Positions 15,466-23,458 of a DNA stretch of 34,230 nucleotides are shown here, in pieces. Origin of the DNA: Thermoleophilia bacterium (GTDB lineage: Bacteria; Actinomycetota; Thermoleophilia; BMS3ABIN01). The stretch spans positions 1 through 34,230 of the forward strand of contig JACWAM010000058.1 of NCBI GenBank assembly GCA_014874265.1. Reading direction: 5' to 3'. The position numbers and the translations under genes are program-made. Within the stretch, counting starts at the first letter, position 1. Each line of letters starts with the position of its first letter. The notes under the pieces were generated by a model. The model saw only the letters and a list, made by a program, of their open reading frames with translations. It had not been told where the DNA came from and searched no databases.

Positions 15466-16496
15466 GCGAAGCCGCGCCCTCGGCGTCTCCGGTGCGGGTG
15501 TCCGTTGTTGGCGGCGGCAGCTGGGGAACCTCTTTTGCGCGCCTGCTGGCGCGAAACGGTTGCCGGGTGGAGCTGCTTTGCCGGCGCTCCGGTCAGGCAG
15601 CGGCAATTAACCGGGAACACCGCAATCCGGATTATCTGCGACAGGTTGAACTGCCAGAAGATCTGGTGGCGACTTCATTTTCAGAGAATTCGCTCGGAGA
15701 GGCGGCACTGATCGTTATCGCCTTGCCCAGTAAGGTTTACCGCGAAGCGGTCCATAACCTCGCCGGGAGCATCAACTCCGGCGCGGCGGTGCTCAGTCTC
15801 ACGAAAGGAATCGAGCGAGAAAGTCTGAAGCGGTTTTCCCGGGTGCTGAGCGAGGAACTGCCGGAGCCGGCCCGCCAGCGCGTCGCGGTGCTCTCCGGGC
15901 CAAACCATGCCGAGGAGATTGCGCTCGACATTCCTGCGGCGGCCACTATTGCCGCGGCTGATGCTGAACTGGCCCGGTGGCTGCAGGAGCTTGTTTCTAC
16001 CGGCAGCTTCCGGGCGTATGTCAATTCAGACATGACCGGTGTCGAGTTTTGCGGTGCTGCAAAAAATGTGATCGCGCTCGCCGCCGGCATGTCCGATGGA
16101 CTTGGTCTGGGGGACAACACCAAGGCCAGCCTCATGACGCGAGGGCTGGCCGAAATGGCCAGGCTGGGGGAAAGGCTGGGCGCCCGGCAGCGGACTTTCT
16201 TCGGGCTGGCGGGTATGGGCGACCTGATCGCCACCTGCACCAGCAGGCACAGTCGCAACCGCCGGGCCGGGGAGCTGATCGCGGGCGGCATGACCCCGCC
16301 GGCAGCCGAAGCGAAGCTGGGCATGATCGCCGAAGGCATCGTCACCGCTCCTTCCTTGCGGGAGCTGGCGCGGCGCCACGGCGTGGAGATGCCGATTACC
16401 CAGCAGGTATGCGCGGTGCTTGAAGGAAAAAGCGTCAGGGATGCCCTCTTCGAGCTGATGAGCCGCACCCCCAAGGCAGAAACAGAAACCGGATAA
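15462..16496 (+). CDS. gpsA: Glycerol-3-phosphate dehydrogenase [NAD(P)+]
   Basis: A 344-residue cytosolic enzyme that reduces dihydroxyacetone phosphate to glycerol 3-phosphate for phospholipid synthesis. The N-terminal nucleotide-binding motif is VVGGGSWGTSFA. LSLTKGIE, SGPNHAEEI, the catalytic-lysine block GAAKNVIALAAG and GLAGMGDLIATCTS.HSRNRRAG are all typical. The start overlaps the plsY stop as ATGA. Downstream lies one of the best-preserved dispersed repeats, then polA. Confidence 0.96.
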   Translation: MSEAAPSASPVRVSVVGGGSWGTSFARLLARNGCRVELLCRRSGQAAAINREHRNPDYLRQVELPEDLVATSFSENSLGEAALIVIALPSKVYREAVHNLAGSINSGAAVLSLTKGIERESLKRFSRVLSEELPEPARQRVAVLSGPNHAEEIALDIPAAATIAAADAELARWLQELVSTGSFRAYVNSDMTGVEFCGAAKNVIALAAGMSDGLGLGDNTKASLMTRGLAEMARLGERLGARQRTFFGLAGMGDLIATCTSRHSRNRRAGELIAGGMTPPAAEAKLGMIAEGIVTAPSLRELARRHGVEMPITQQVCAVLEGKSVRDALFELMSRTPKAETETG

Positions 16497-16597
16497 AACG
16501 GATAGCGGATGCCAGATAAACGTTAAACATTAACCGTTTAACGTAATCTCATAAAATGGGAACCGGTAACTTTGAACTTTGAACCAGAAACTTGACT
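16497..16597. repeat. Dispersed repeat, copy 6 (gpsA-polA), most complete
   Basis: The modules in order are GCGGATGCCAGATAAACG-TTA (19 bases of it, 16507-16525, identical to 9367-9385); an AAACATTAAC insert; CGTTTAACGTAA (16535-16546, identical to 9388-9399); ATAAAATGGGAACCGGTAAC (16551-16570); then TTTGAACTTTGAACC and AGAAACTTG, as before ispH. The CGTTA/AACG pieces form an inverted repeat. The polA start lies at its right edge and has no Shine-Dalgarno. Confidence 0.75.
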
Positions 16598-16600
16598 TCT

Positions 16601-19186
16601 GTGCCCGACATCTCTGGCGCCATCTTTCTGATCGACGGCAACAGCCTTGCCTACCGTGCCTTTTACGCGCTGCCGGAGTCGATTGCCACCAGTGACGGCT
16701 TTCCCACCAACGCGCTATACGGCTTTGCGACAATGCTGGTCAAAATTATTACTGATTATCAACCTGCCGGCGTCATCGTCGCCTGGGATGCCGGCAAGAA
16801 GGTCTTCCGGCATGATGACTTTGAGGATTACAAGGCGCATCGAAAACCGATGCCGGACAGCCTCTCACTGCAGTTCAGCCACTTTGATGAACTGGTAACG
16901 GCGTTTGGATTTGACAGCCTGAAGCAGGAAGGATTTGAGGCCGATGACATCCTGGCGACCCTGGCCAGGGAGGCGCGAGCCCATCATCAGAAGGCCGTCG
17001 TCGTCACGGCCGACCGGGACGCCCTGCAGCTGGCGGGAGACGGCGTCTTCGTGATGACCAACACGAAAGGCATCTCGGAGGTGAAAATCTATGACGGCAA
17101 GGCCGTGGAAGCCAGGTATGGCATTCCTCCGGAGAAAGTCCCCGATTTTATCGGACTCAAGGGTGACGCATCCGACAATATTCCCGGTGTCCCCGGGGTG
17201 GGTGACAAGACGGCCGCAAGCCTGCTGGCCGCTTATGATTCCCTGGAAGATATATTTGACCACGTTGAAGAGATAAAGGGGAAGAAGCGCCAACTGCTTG
17301 ATGATCACCGCGATCAGGCAATGCTGTCAAAAAAGCTTGCCACATTGAATTATGAGGTGCCGTTGCCGATCACTTCCGAGACGATCATGCCGCGCCGGCC
17401 GGACCGCACCCGCCTTCGCCAGGTGCTGGCCCGTCACGAGTTCAACACGCTGACCAGGCGCCTGGAAGAGATTGGCATCCTGGAGGTTCCTGCAAGCGAG
17501 ATGCGCCGGCTTTCGTTCGAGCATGTCGCTTTAACGGAGCTGGCCGTCCGGATCGGCCAGGCCGCTGAGTCTTCCCTGGCCTGGGAGCGGCGCGGCGAGA
17601 CCGTTTACCTCGCTGCCTATGCCGGCGAAGATAAAGTCGCCTCCGCTTCGGCAAAACCGGAAGAGGCCGGGGCGGCGCTGGCGGCTTCGCAAACAGGCGC
17701 CGGCCGCCGTCTGTACGTCCATGATTTCAAGGGTTTTCTGACCAGGGTTGCCCCGGCGCTCGTCCAGTGTACGCACGACACCGAAGTGGCGGCTTATCTC
17801 CTGAAGCCGGCGGCCAAGTCTTATAAACTCGATCAGCTGGCGGCGGCCGCCGGCATTCGCGTTGATGTGGACGCGGCCGGACCTGCGGAAAGGGCGCTCG
17901 CCATCCGTGCCGCCCAGACTTATTATCTGGCGCGCCATCAACAGCCCCGGCTCCAGGACCAGGGTCTGGACGAGCTGTTTGAAACCGTGGAGATGCCTCT
18001 TGTTGGCATCCTTGCCGAAATGGAACAGACCGGGATCAGGGTTGACCTGCCCCGGCTGGGAGAGCTGGCCGCCAAGGTCTCCGATCAGCTTGATCAGCTT
18101 GCCGATGAGATCCACACGCTCGCCGGCGAAGATTTTAACATCGATTCTCCGCAGCAGTTGGCCGATGTCCTGTTTGACAAGCTAAAGCTGCCGTCGGGAA
18201 AGAAAACAAAAAAGGGTTATTCGACTGACGCCTCGGTGCTGAAAGCGCTTCGCTCCCGCCATGAGGTCATCGCCAGGGTAGAGGCTTACCGGGAACTTTC
18301 CAAGCTGTCGGGGACATATCTGGAGGCGCTGCCCAGACTGGCCAATCCGGAAACCTGGCGCGTTCACACGACCTTCAACCAAACTGTTACAGCGACGGGA
18401 AGGCTGTCGTCCAGCAATCCCAACCTGCAGAACATCCCCGTCCGCACGCCGCCGGGCGAGAAGATCCGGGACTGCTTTATCGCCGGGGATGGCAAGCTGC
18501 TGGTGGCGGCCGATTACTCGCAAGTCGAATTGCGGATTATGGCGCATCTCTCGGGGGAGGACAAGCTAAAACATGCGTTTGCCGCCGGCGAGGACGTCCA
18601 CCGTGATACGGCCGCCGAGGTATTTGGAGTGAGACCTGAGGAGGTTAGCGGCACGCTGCGAGGCCGGGCCAAGGCCGTCAACTTTGGCATCATGTACGGG
18701 ATCAGCGCCTACGGTCTCTCGGAGCAGCTGGGTATCTCCCAGGAAGAGGCCGCAGGCTATATAACCGCTTACCTGGCCCGCTTTCCGCGGGTGTCGGAGT
18801 TTCGCGCCCGCATTATTGCCGGTGCTTTACGGGACGGATATGTCACTACCATGCTGGGCCGCCGCCGGCCGGTGCCCCAGCTGGCGGCGAGCGATCCGCG
18901 TCAGCGCAGCCTAGGCGAGCGGCTGGCGGTCAATACCGTTATCCAGGGCAGCGCCGCCGATATCATGAAAGTGGCGATGATCAACTGCCATCGCTCTCTC
19001 GCCGATGCGCATCCGTCTGCCCGCCTGGTGCTTCAGGTTCATGATGAGCTGGTGATCGAAGCCGACGCCGCAGAAGCCCGGGCGGTGGCCGAAGTAGCCC
19101 GCCGGGAGATGTGCGCCGCCTGGAAGCTTGACCCGCCCCTTGAGGTTGACGCCGGTATCGGCGCCACCTGGGTCGAGGCCAAGTAA
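16601..19186 (+). CDS. polA: DNA polymerase I (5' nuclease and polymerase; proofreading domain degenerate)
   Basis: An 861-residue family A polymerase for Okazaki-fragment processing and repair. The N-terminal 5'-3' nuclease (about 1-290) has LIDGNSLAYRAFYALP, EADDILATLA and the helix-hairpin-helix GVPGVGDKTAASLL. The middle domain (about 300-470) lacks the acidic D-x-E exonuclease I motif and the later acidic residues, so 3'-5' proofreading is probably lost, as in Taq and Bacillus polymerases. The polymerase domain has motif A (AADYSQVELRIMAHLSG), motif B (RGRAKAVNFGIMYGISAYG) and motif C (QVHDELVIEA). The start is a GTG at 16601; a TTG at 16592 is an alternative, and neither has a ribosome-binding site. 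The polA-rpsA order matches actinobacteria. Confidence 0.95.
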   Translation: MPDISGAIFLIDGNSLAYRAFYALPESIATSDGFPTNALYGFATMLVKIITDYQPAGVIVAWDAGKKVFRHDDFEDYKAHRKPMPDSLSLQFSHFDELVTAFGFDSLKQEGFEADDILATLAREARAHHQKAVVVTADRDALQLAGDGVFVMTNTKGISEVKIYDGKAVEARYGIPPEKVPDFIGLKGDASDNIPGVPGVGDKTAASLLAAYDSLEDIFDHVEEIKGKKRQLLDDHRDQAMLSKKLATLNYEVPLPITSETIMPRRPDRTRLRQVLARHEFNTLTRRLEEIGILEVPASEMRRLSFEHVALTELAVRIGQAAESSLAWERRGETVYLAAYAGEDKVASASAKPEEAGAALAASQTGAGRRLYVHDFKGFLTRVAPALVQCTHDTEVAAYLLKPAAKSYKLDQLAAAAGIRVDVDAAGPAERALAIRAAQTYYLARHQQPRLQDQGLDELFETVEMPLVGILAEMEQTGIRVDLPRLGELAAKVSDQLDQLADEIHTLAGEDFNIDSPQQLADVLFDKLKLPSGKKTKKGYSTDASVLKALRSRHEVIARVEAYRELSKLSGTYLEALPRLANPETWRVHTTFNQTVTATGRLSSSNPNLQNIPVRTPPGEKIRDCFIAGDGKLLVAADYSQVELRIMAHLSGEDKLKHAFAAGEDVHRDTAAEVFGVRPEEVSGTLRGRAKAVNFGIMYGISAYGLSEQLGISQEEAAGYITAYLARFPRVSEFRARIIAGALRDGYVTTMLGRRRPVPQLAASDPRQRSLGERLAVNTVIQGSAADIMKVAMINCHRSLADAHPSARLVLQVHDELVIEADAAEARAVAEVARREMCAAWKLDPPLEVDAGIGATWVEAK

Positions 19187-19235
19187 GAACCTGTCCCGGC
19201 GGGAGCAGACCTTGCCGGCCGCCGGCAGCTTGCGC

Positions 19236-19265
19236 TTTCCATCCCGCCTTTTCTTTATGTATAAT
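19236..19265 (+). promoter_or_regulatory. Promoter of rpsA
   Basis: A perfect -10 TATAAT at 19260-19265 is preceded at 18 bases by TTTCCA (19236-19241) as a -35. It lies between polA and rpsA. The resulting leader of about 60 bases contains AAAGGA. An apparent upstream start at 19264 would lie inside the -10, which argues for the ATG at 19333. Confidence 0.6.
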
Positions 19266-19332
19266 GGATTTCGGCACGCAAGGCGCATGCTGCGCTGCGC
19301 GCCAATTTTTTAGAAAGGAACAAAAAAACTAC

Positions 19333-20781
19333 ATGCAAAAACAGAACGAAGACGAAGAAATTACACTGGTGGAAGGAAGCGGCGGGCTGCTCAAGCTCGT
19401 GGACGGGAAAGAGGAACCAAACTATGACGTCACCATCAACATTTTCCAGGAAGGAGACATCGTCACCGGCGAAGTAGTCCGCGTTGACAAGGATGAGATC
19501 CTGGTGGATATCGGCTACAAGTCCGAGGGCGTGATCCCGGCCAACGAGCTTTCGATCCGCAAATCGGTCAATGCCGAGGATGAAGTTAGCGTCGGCGATA
19601 AAATCGACGCTCTTGTCATGCAGAAGGAAGATACCGAGGGGCGGCTGATCCTCTCCAAGAAGCGGGCCCGGTTCGAGCAGGCATGGAAGCGGATCGAACA
19701 GGTTGAGCGTGAGGGCGGCGTTATCGACGGTACCGTCATCGAAGTCGTCAAGGGAGGCCTGATCCTCGATCTGGGCGTGCGCGGTTTTCTGCCGGCTTCA
19801 CTGGTGGATATCCGCCGCATTCAGAATCTCGATGAATATATGGGCAAGACGCTTCAGTGCAAGGTCATCGAGCTCAACCGCAACCGCAATAATGTGGTGC
19901 TCTCCCGCCGCGCCGTGCTCGAAGAAGAGCGCAAGGAGGTTCGCGAGCAGATTCTGGACAACCTCAAGCCGGGGGACATTGTCAAAGGAGTTATCTCCAA
20001 CATTGTTGATTTTGGCGCTTTTGTAGACCTGGAAGGCATCGATGGCCTCATTCACATCTCCGAGCTTTCCTGGGGACATGTCAACCATCCGTCCGAGGTG
20101 CTCTCCATCGGGCAGGAAGTCGAAGTCAAGGTGCTTGATATCGATCGCGACCGCCAGCGGGTTTCGCTGGGTCTTAAACAGACCCGGGAAGATCCCTGGA
20201 AAAGCCTGGTCGATGCGCATCAGGTCGGAGACGTTATCAAAGGCAAAGTGACGAAACTGGTCAGTTTTGGCGCCTTCGTCCAGATCCGGGAAGGCATCGA
20301 GGGCCTGGTGCATATTTCCGAGCTGGCCAGCCATCATGTGGAGAAGCCGGAGGAAATCGTTTCCGTTGGCGACGAGGTGGAGGTCAGGATAATCGAGATC
20401 GATGGCGACCGCCGCCGGTTGTCGCTCAGCATCAAGCGGCTGAATGAGGAACCCGAAGAAGATGGGGAAAACGGCGAAGAAGCCGCCGGTGAAACCGCCG
20501 AAGAAGCGGTGGATCCCGAAGCTGCCGGCGATGAGGAAGAAAAGTTCGCCGAGGTGCCGAGTCTGGGCCTGAGCGATGAGGTCTTTACCGAAGAGCCTCC
20601 CGCCGCGAGCGCAGCGACGGAAGTCGACGAAGCCGGCGCCGAAGCTGATTCAGATTCGAGCGCCGCTCCCGAGCTAAAGCTGGCCTCGGAAGCTGAAGCC
20701 GGCCAGAACGCCGGCGCAGAGGAGCCGGAGGCAGAGGCCGAGGAAACTCCGGAGGGCAACGGGGAAGACGAGAACCAGTAA
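19333..20781 (+). CDS. rpsA: 30S ribosomal protein S1
   Basis: A 482-residue protein with four S1 RNA-binding domains, opening at GDIVTGEVVRVDKDEILVD, GGVIDGTVIEVVKGG, GDIVKGVISNIVDFGAFVD and GDVIKGKVTKLVSFGAFVQ. The last two carry the strong IDGLIHISEL/IEGLVHISEL signature. About 100 C-terminal residues are an acidic Glu/Ala-rich tail. S1 helps mRNAs, especially those with weak Shine-Dalgarno sequences, bind the ribosome. That is notable here because many genes in the window lack one. The ATG at 19333 is preferred over the in-frame ATG at 19264, which overlaps the promoter. A perfect intrinsic terminator follows. Confidence 0.95.
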   Translation: MQKQNEDEEITLVEGSGGLLKLVDGKEEPNYDVTINIFQEGDIVTGEVVRVDKDEILVDIGYKSEGVIPANELSIRKSVNAEDEVSVGDKIDALVMQKEDTEGRLILSKKRARFEQAWKRIEQVEREGGVIDGTVIEVVKGGLILDLGVRGFLPASLVDIRRIQNLDEYMGKTLQCKVIELNRNRNNVVLSRRAVLEEERKEVREQILDNLKPGDIVKGVISNIVDFGAFVDLEGIDGLIHISELSWGHVNHPSEVLSIGQEVEVKVLDIDRDRQRVSLGLKQTREDPWKSLVDAHQVGDVIKGKVTKLVSFGAFVQIREGIEGLVHISELASHHVEKPEEIVSVGDEVEVRIIEIDGDRRRLSLSIKRLNEEPEEDGENGEEAAGETAEEAVDPEAAGDEEEKFAEVPSLGLSDEVFTEEPPAASAATEVDEAGAEADSDSSAAPELKLASEAEAGQNAGAEEPEAEAEETPEGNGEDENQ

Positions 20782-20804
20782 CAAATTCCAGGTTGTCAAA
20801 TTTG

Positions 20805-20836
20805 AAAAGCCCGCCTGTACAGGCGGGCTTTTTTTT
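20805..20836 (+). terminator. Rho-independent terminator of rpsA
   Basis: AAAAGCCCGCCT-GTAC-AGGCGGGCTTTT is a perfect palindrome (20805-20832) continuing into a run of eight T. It starts 23 bases after the rpsA stop. This is the strongest terminator in the window. Confidence 0.95.
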
Positions 20837-20996
20837 GTGTTGCGCCCGGCGAACAGAGACCGCAGGCGAAGACAGGGGCTCGTGTCACTGCAAGTTCGAC
20901 TGAGGCAACTTCAAAGTATAGCGTGAACCGCCGTGTACGGAACCGTGCGCACGGTGGTGCGGGAGGACGGCGGGGTAAACCCGCTTCTTGCCTGAC
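20837..20996 (+). mobile_element. Group IIC intron remnant (5' end plus domains V/VI)
   Basis: The left end, GTGTTGCGCCCGGC, resembles the group IIC 5' end (GUGUGCCCGGC in the Oceanobacillus intron). The right part carries a domain V: TGAACCGCCGTG at about 20924-20935 pairs with CACGGTGGTG at about 20950-20959 (one G-U pair), with a TACGGAACCGTG-type upper stem. A domain-VI-like hairpin, CGGGG-TAAA-CCCG, follows, ending CCTGAC. The expected branch-point A appears as G. Only about 160 bases remain and there is no reverse transcriptase gene, so most of domains I-IV are lost. It lies directly behind the rpsA terminator, the known target type of this intron class. The match is from remembered family sequence; no search was run. 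Confidence 0.7.
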
Positions 20997-21006
20997 CCTG
21001 TTCCTG

Positions 21007-21031
21007 GCGTCGTTCACGGCGCATTTTTTTT
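21007..21031 (+). terminator. Terminator-like hairpin with T-run before cheW
   Basis: GCGTCG (21007-21012) pairs with CGGCGC (21017-21022, one G-U pair) around TTCA, followed by A and eight T. It is weaker than the rpsA terminator. It would stop any read-through from rpsA before the chemosensory operon. Confidence 0.45.
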
Positions 21032-21034
21032 ACT

Positions 21035-21061
21035 TAAGCTGTGTCAGGATGCGGCCGATTT
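21035..21061 (+). promoter_or_regulatory. Candidate sigma-28 (FliA/SigD) promoter for the chemosensory operon
   Basis: TAAGCTGT (21035-21042), 11 bases, then GCCGATTT (21054-21061) compares with the sigma-28 consensus TAAAGTTT-N11-GCCGATAA. The -10 matches at six of eight positions and the -35 at five of eight, with exact spacing. It lies 47 bases before the cheW ATG. The leader contains a perfect 12-base palindrome, AGGAGCGCTCCT (21075-21086), which includes an AGGAG too far from the start to serve cheW. Confidence 0.4.
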
Positions 21062-21107
21062 AATCCATGTCGGTAGGAGCGCTCCTTTAAATGCGACTTT
21101 TAGGGTT

Positions 21108-21662
21108 ATGGAAACTTTAGACAAGACCAGCTCCCAGCAGGAAGAGCATTTTTCCAATACATCTTTTTTGTCGACGCCGGAACGGGCCTCTTCGTTTATA
21201 GTCCTGACCGTTGGCGGCGAGTTTTTCGCGGTCGAGATAGGGCGCGTACGGGAGATCATCAGGGTGCCGGACATTACCTGGCTGCCCGGAGCTCCGGCAA
21301 GCATCAAGGGGATTGTTAACCTGCGCGGAGTTGTCGTGGCCGTAGTTGATCTGGCTGTCCTCTTTTCCCACTCTCAACTGGAAATCGAACCAAAGAGCAG
21401 AATCGTGATCGTGGAGTCGGCCGGCGCTTCCGTAGGACTGCTGGTCGAAGAGGTAATTGGCGTAGAAGAGATTCCCGCCTCCTCGCAAGAGGCGGCGATG
21501 CGCACGCTGGATGAATCCCAGCGTTCATTCATCTCGGCGCAGTCTGATTTAAGAGGGAAGATGACCGGGATTCTCGATATTGACGGGCTGGTTGAGAAAG
21601 CACGGCCCGCAGAAAGCCGTTCCGCCGGTGTCATCCAGGTAAATCGCCAGATGGGGGTCTGA
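21108..21662 (+). CDS. cheW: CheW-type coupling protein
   Basis: A 184-residue CheW-domain protein linking receptors to the kinase CheA. After about 25 polar residues comes the domain: [25 protein letters not shown], the conserved [26 protein letters not shown] and a [15 protein letters not shown] block. The ATG at 21108 has only a weak AGGG ahead of it. An upstream in-frame ATG at 20988 would start within the intron remnant and add 40 unrelated residues, so it is rejected. It is the only separate CheW in the operon; the receptor gene follows. Confidence 0.9.
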   Translation: METLDKTSSQQEEHFSNTSFLSTPERASSFIVLTVGGEFFAVEIGRVREIIRVPDITWLPGAPASIKGIVNLRGVVVAVVDLAVLFSHSQLEIEPKSRIVIVESAGASVGLLVEEVIGVEEIPASSQEAAMRTLDESQRSFISAQSDLRGKMTGILDIDGLVEKARPAESRSAGVIQVNRQMGV

Positions 21663-21730
21663 AAATGGCAGTTGAAAGTGGCATTCCGCCAGTACATGCA
21701 GGAAGTTTCAGCAGATCGGGAGCAGGCAGG

Positions 21731-23332
21731 ATGAAGTTTTTCCGGTTCTTCATGGGCAGTATCGAGGCCAAGATCCTCGGGTTGATCACGATCCTGATGA
21801 TCATCGGCCTGACGATCTTTGCCATTATCAATATCAGCCAGGAAGAAAACAATATGGTGGCGCAGCAGGAAGAGAGCAATCACGTCGCCGCCCAGCTGGT
21901 TGCCAACGGCATCAAAGCCAGCATGCTGGAGGGGAAGCCCGGTTTCACCGTCAAGGCGCTTCAGGACATGAAGGGAATTGGCGACCTGAGCAATATCATG
22001 ATTGTCAATACATCCGGCGGTGAGGTGTTCAGCGGCAACGGCCATGTTTCCGGGCTGACCGCCAACGAGCTGTCGCAGGCCTTGTCAACAGGGCGGCCGG
22101 TAACATTTTATGATGGCGCCGGCTCCGGCCGGCAGCTGACTGAAATCCATCCCTTGCCAAATGAGGCGGCTTGTCAGGCCTGTCACGGGAATACAAACAA
22201 TATGCGAGGCGCCGTGATCGTTTCGACCTCGATGAATCACATCGACAACAACGTCACCTCCGCCAAGGAGCGGACGATCATATTTCTGCTGGGGACGCTG
22301 GCCTTTGTTCTGGTATCCCTGATGGTGGCGCTGCGGATGGCCGTGACCAGGCCTCTGAAAAGTGTTGTAATGGCCATTAAGCGAATTGCCGCCGGCGACC
22401 TCACCCGCAGGGTTGAGTTGAAATCCAGCGATGAGCTGGGCGCGCTGGCCGGCAGCTTCAATGAGATGACCGATGGTCTTGGCCACCTGAGCGCGAAGAT
22501 CCGGGAAATGGGCGATCATACGTCCGAGGCCTCGGCAGAAATTCTGTCGGCCATTGAGCAGCAGGTAAGCGCTTCCGCTGAGCAATCCGCTGCAGTTACC
22601 GAGACTTCGGCGACCATTGAGGAACTGGCCGGCACCGCGAAGCAGATTGCTGAGACTGCCGAGTCGGTGGCGCGGGTGGCCGAGGAGACCGTTTCACATG
22701 CCGGTGAAGGTCAGAGCGCTGTCACGGCGACTATCGAGGGCATGCAAACGATTAACGAAAAGGTCAACAAGGTGGCGGAAAAGACGTTATCGCTGGGTGA
22801 GAAGTCTCAAAGAATCGGCACCATACTTGAGATCATAAATAATATCGCCGATCAAACAAATCTGCTGGCGCTGAATGCGGCCGTCGAGGCGGCTCGCGCC
22901 GGTGAGCAAGGCCGCGGCTTCGCCGTGGTCGCCAGCGAGATCAGGCGCCTGGCGGAAGAGAGCGTCGGCGCCACCGACAAGATCAAATCTCTGATAAATG
23001 AGATTCAGGCCGAGACAAACAGCACTATCATGGCGACGGAAGAAAGCGCCAAAGAGGTTCAGCAGGGCGTGGAGCTTGCCACCAATGCTGGCAAATCGCT
23101 GGAAAGCATCCTGGCCGTCGTTTCCGATAACACCGTGGCCGCGAAGGAAATTTCGATGGCGACGCAGCAGCAGAAGAGCGCCAGCGAGCAAGTCGTCGTG
23201 GCGATGACCAACATCTCTGAGGCCAGCCGCCAGCAGGCGATCAGCGCCAAGCAAACCCAGGAAGCCACTGAACAGCTGACCAGGTACGCGGCCGAGCTCA
23301 AAGAGGCTATTGCTGAGTTTCGGCTTGAGTAA
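21731..23332 (+). CDS. Methyl-accepting chemotaxis protein with periplasmic c-type haem motif
   Basis: A 533-residue receptor. A membrane helix (about 12-32) is followed by a periplasmic sensor of about 150 residues carrying CQACH at 148-152 (bases 22172-22186), a CxxCH covalent haem-c site just after LPNEA. A second helix (about 182-204) leads to HAMP (about 205-260) and a cytoplasmic coiled-coil signalling domain with the conserved tip [20 protein letters not shown]. Periplasmic haem-c receptors are known in Geobacter. The haem suggests sensing of redox state, O2, NO or CO. The ATG at 21731 has GGGAG eight bases upstream and gives a natural receptor start; an ATG at 21665, three bases after cheW, would add 22 residues. 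Cytochrome-c maturation genes are not in the window. Confidence 0.9.
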   Translation: MKFFRFFMGSIEAKILGLITILMIIGLTIFAIINISQEENNMVAQQEESNHVAAQLVANGIKASMLEGKPGFTVKALQDMKGIGDLSNIMIVNTSGGEVFSGNGHVSGLTANELSQALSTGRPVTFYDGAGSGRQLTEIHPLPNEAACQACHGNTNNMRGAVIVSTSMNHIDNNVTSAKERTIIFLLGTLAFVLVSLMVALRMAVTRPLKSVVMAIKRIAAGDLTRRVELKSSDELGALAGSFNEMTDGLGHLSAKIREMGDHTSEASAEILSAIEQQVSASAEQSAAVTETSATIEELAGTAKQIAETAESVARVAEETVSHAGEGQSAVTATIEGMQTINEKVNKVAEKTLSLGEKSQRIGTILEIINNIADQTNLLALNAAVEAARAGEQGRGFAVVASEIRRLAEESVGATDKIKSLINEIQAETNSTIMATEESAKEVQQGVELATNAGKSLESILAVVSDNTVAAKEISMATQQQKSASEQVVVAMTNISEASRQQAISAKQTQEATEQLTRYAAELKEAIAEFRLE

Positions 23333-23458
23333 CGTTGGCCGCTCTGCGGCGCCGGCGTTATCCCGGCCATGGCGGACAAACGATTTTCGGGCCTGCCGGT
23401 GCTGCCGCTTGCGCAAACCTGCTGCGCCACCGTCACTGTGAAGAAAGGAGCGGTCTAA

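Noticed and set aside
20837-21107. c-di-GMP (GEMM) riboswitch in the leader of the chemosensory operon
   Set aside because: Such riboswitches often precede chemotaxis genes, but the characteristic GEMM core and tetraloop receptor pattern is not there; the structure matches a group II intron domain V instead.
20988-21107. N-terminal 40-residue extension of CheW
   Set aside because: It would start inside the intron remnant, crosses a T-run and candidate promoter, and has no similarity to CheW.
22172-22186. CxxCH as a zinc or chance motif
   Set aside because: Considered, but its location in the periplasmic sensor of a receptor and the precedent of haem-c chemoreceptors make haem binding more likely; kept as a finding.
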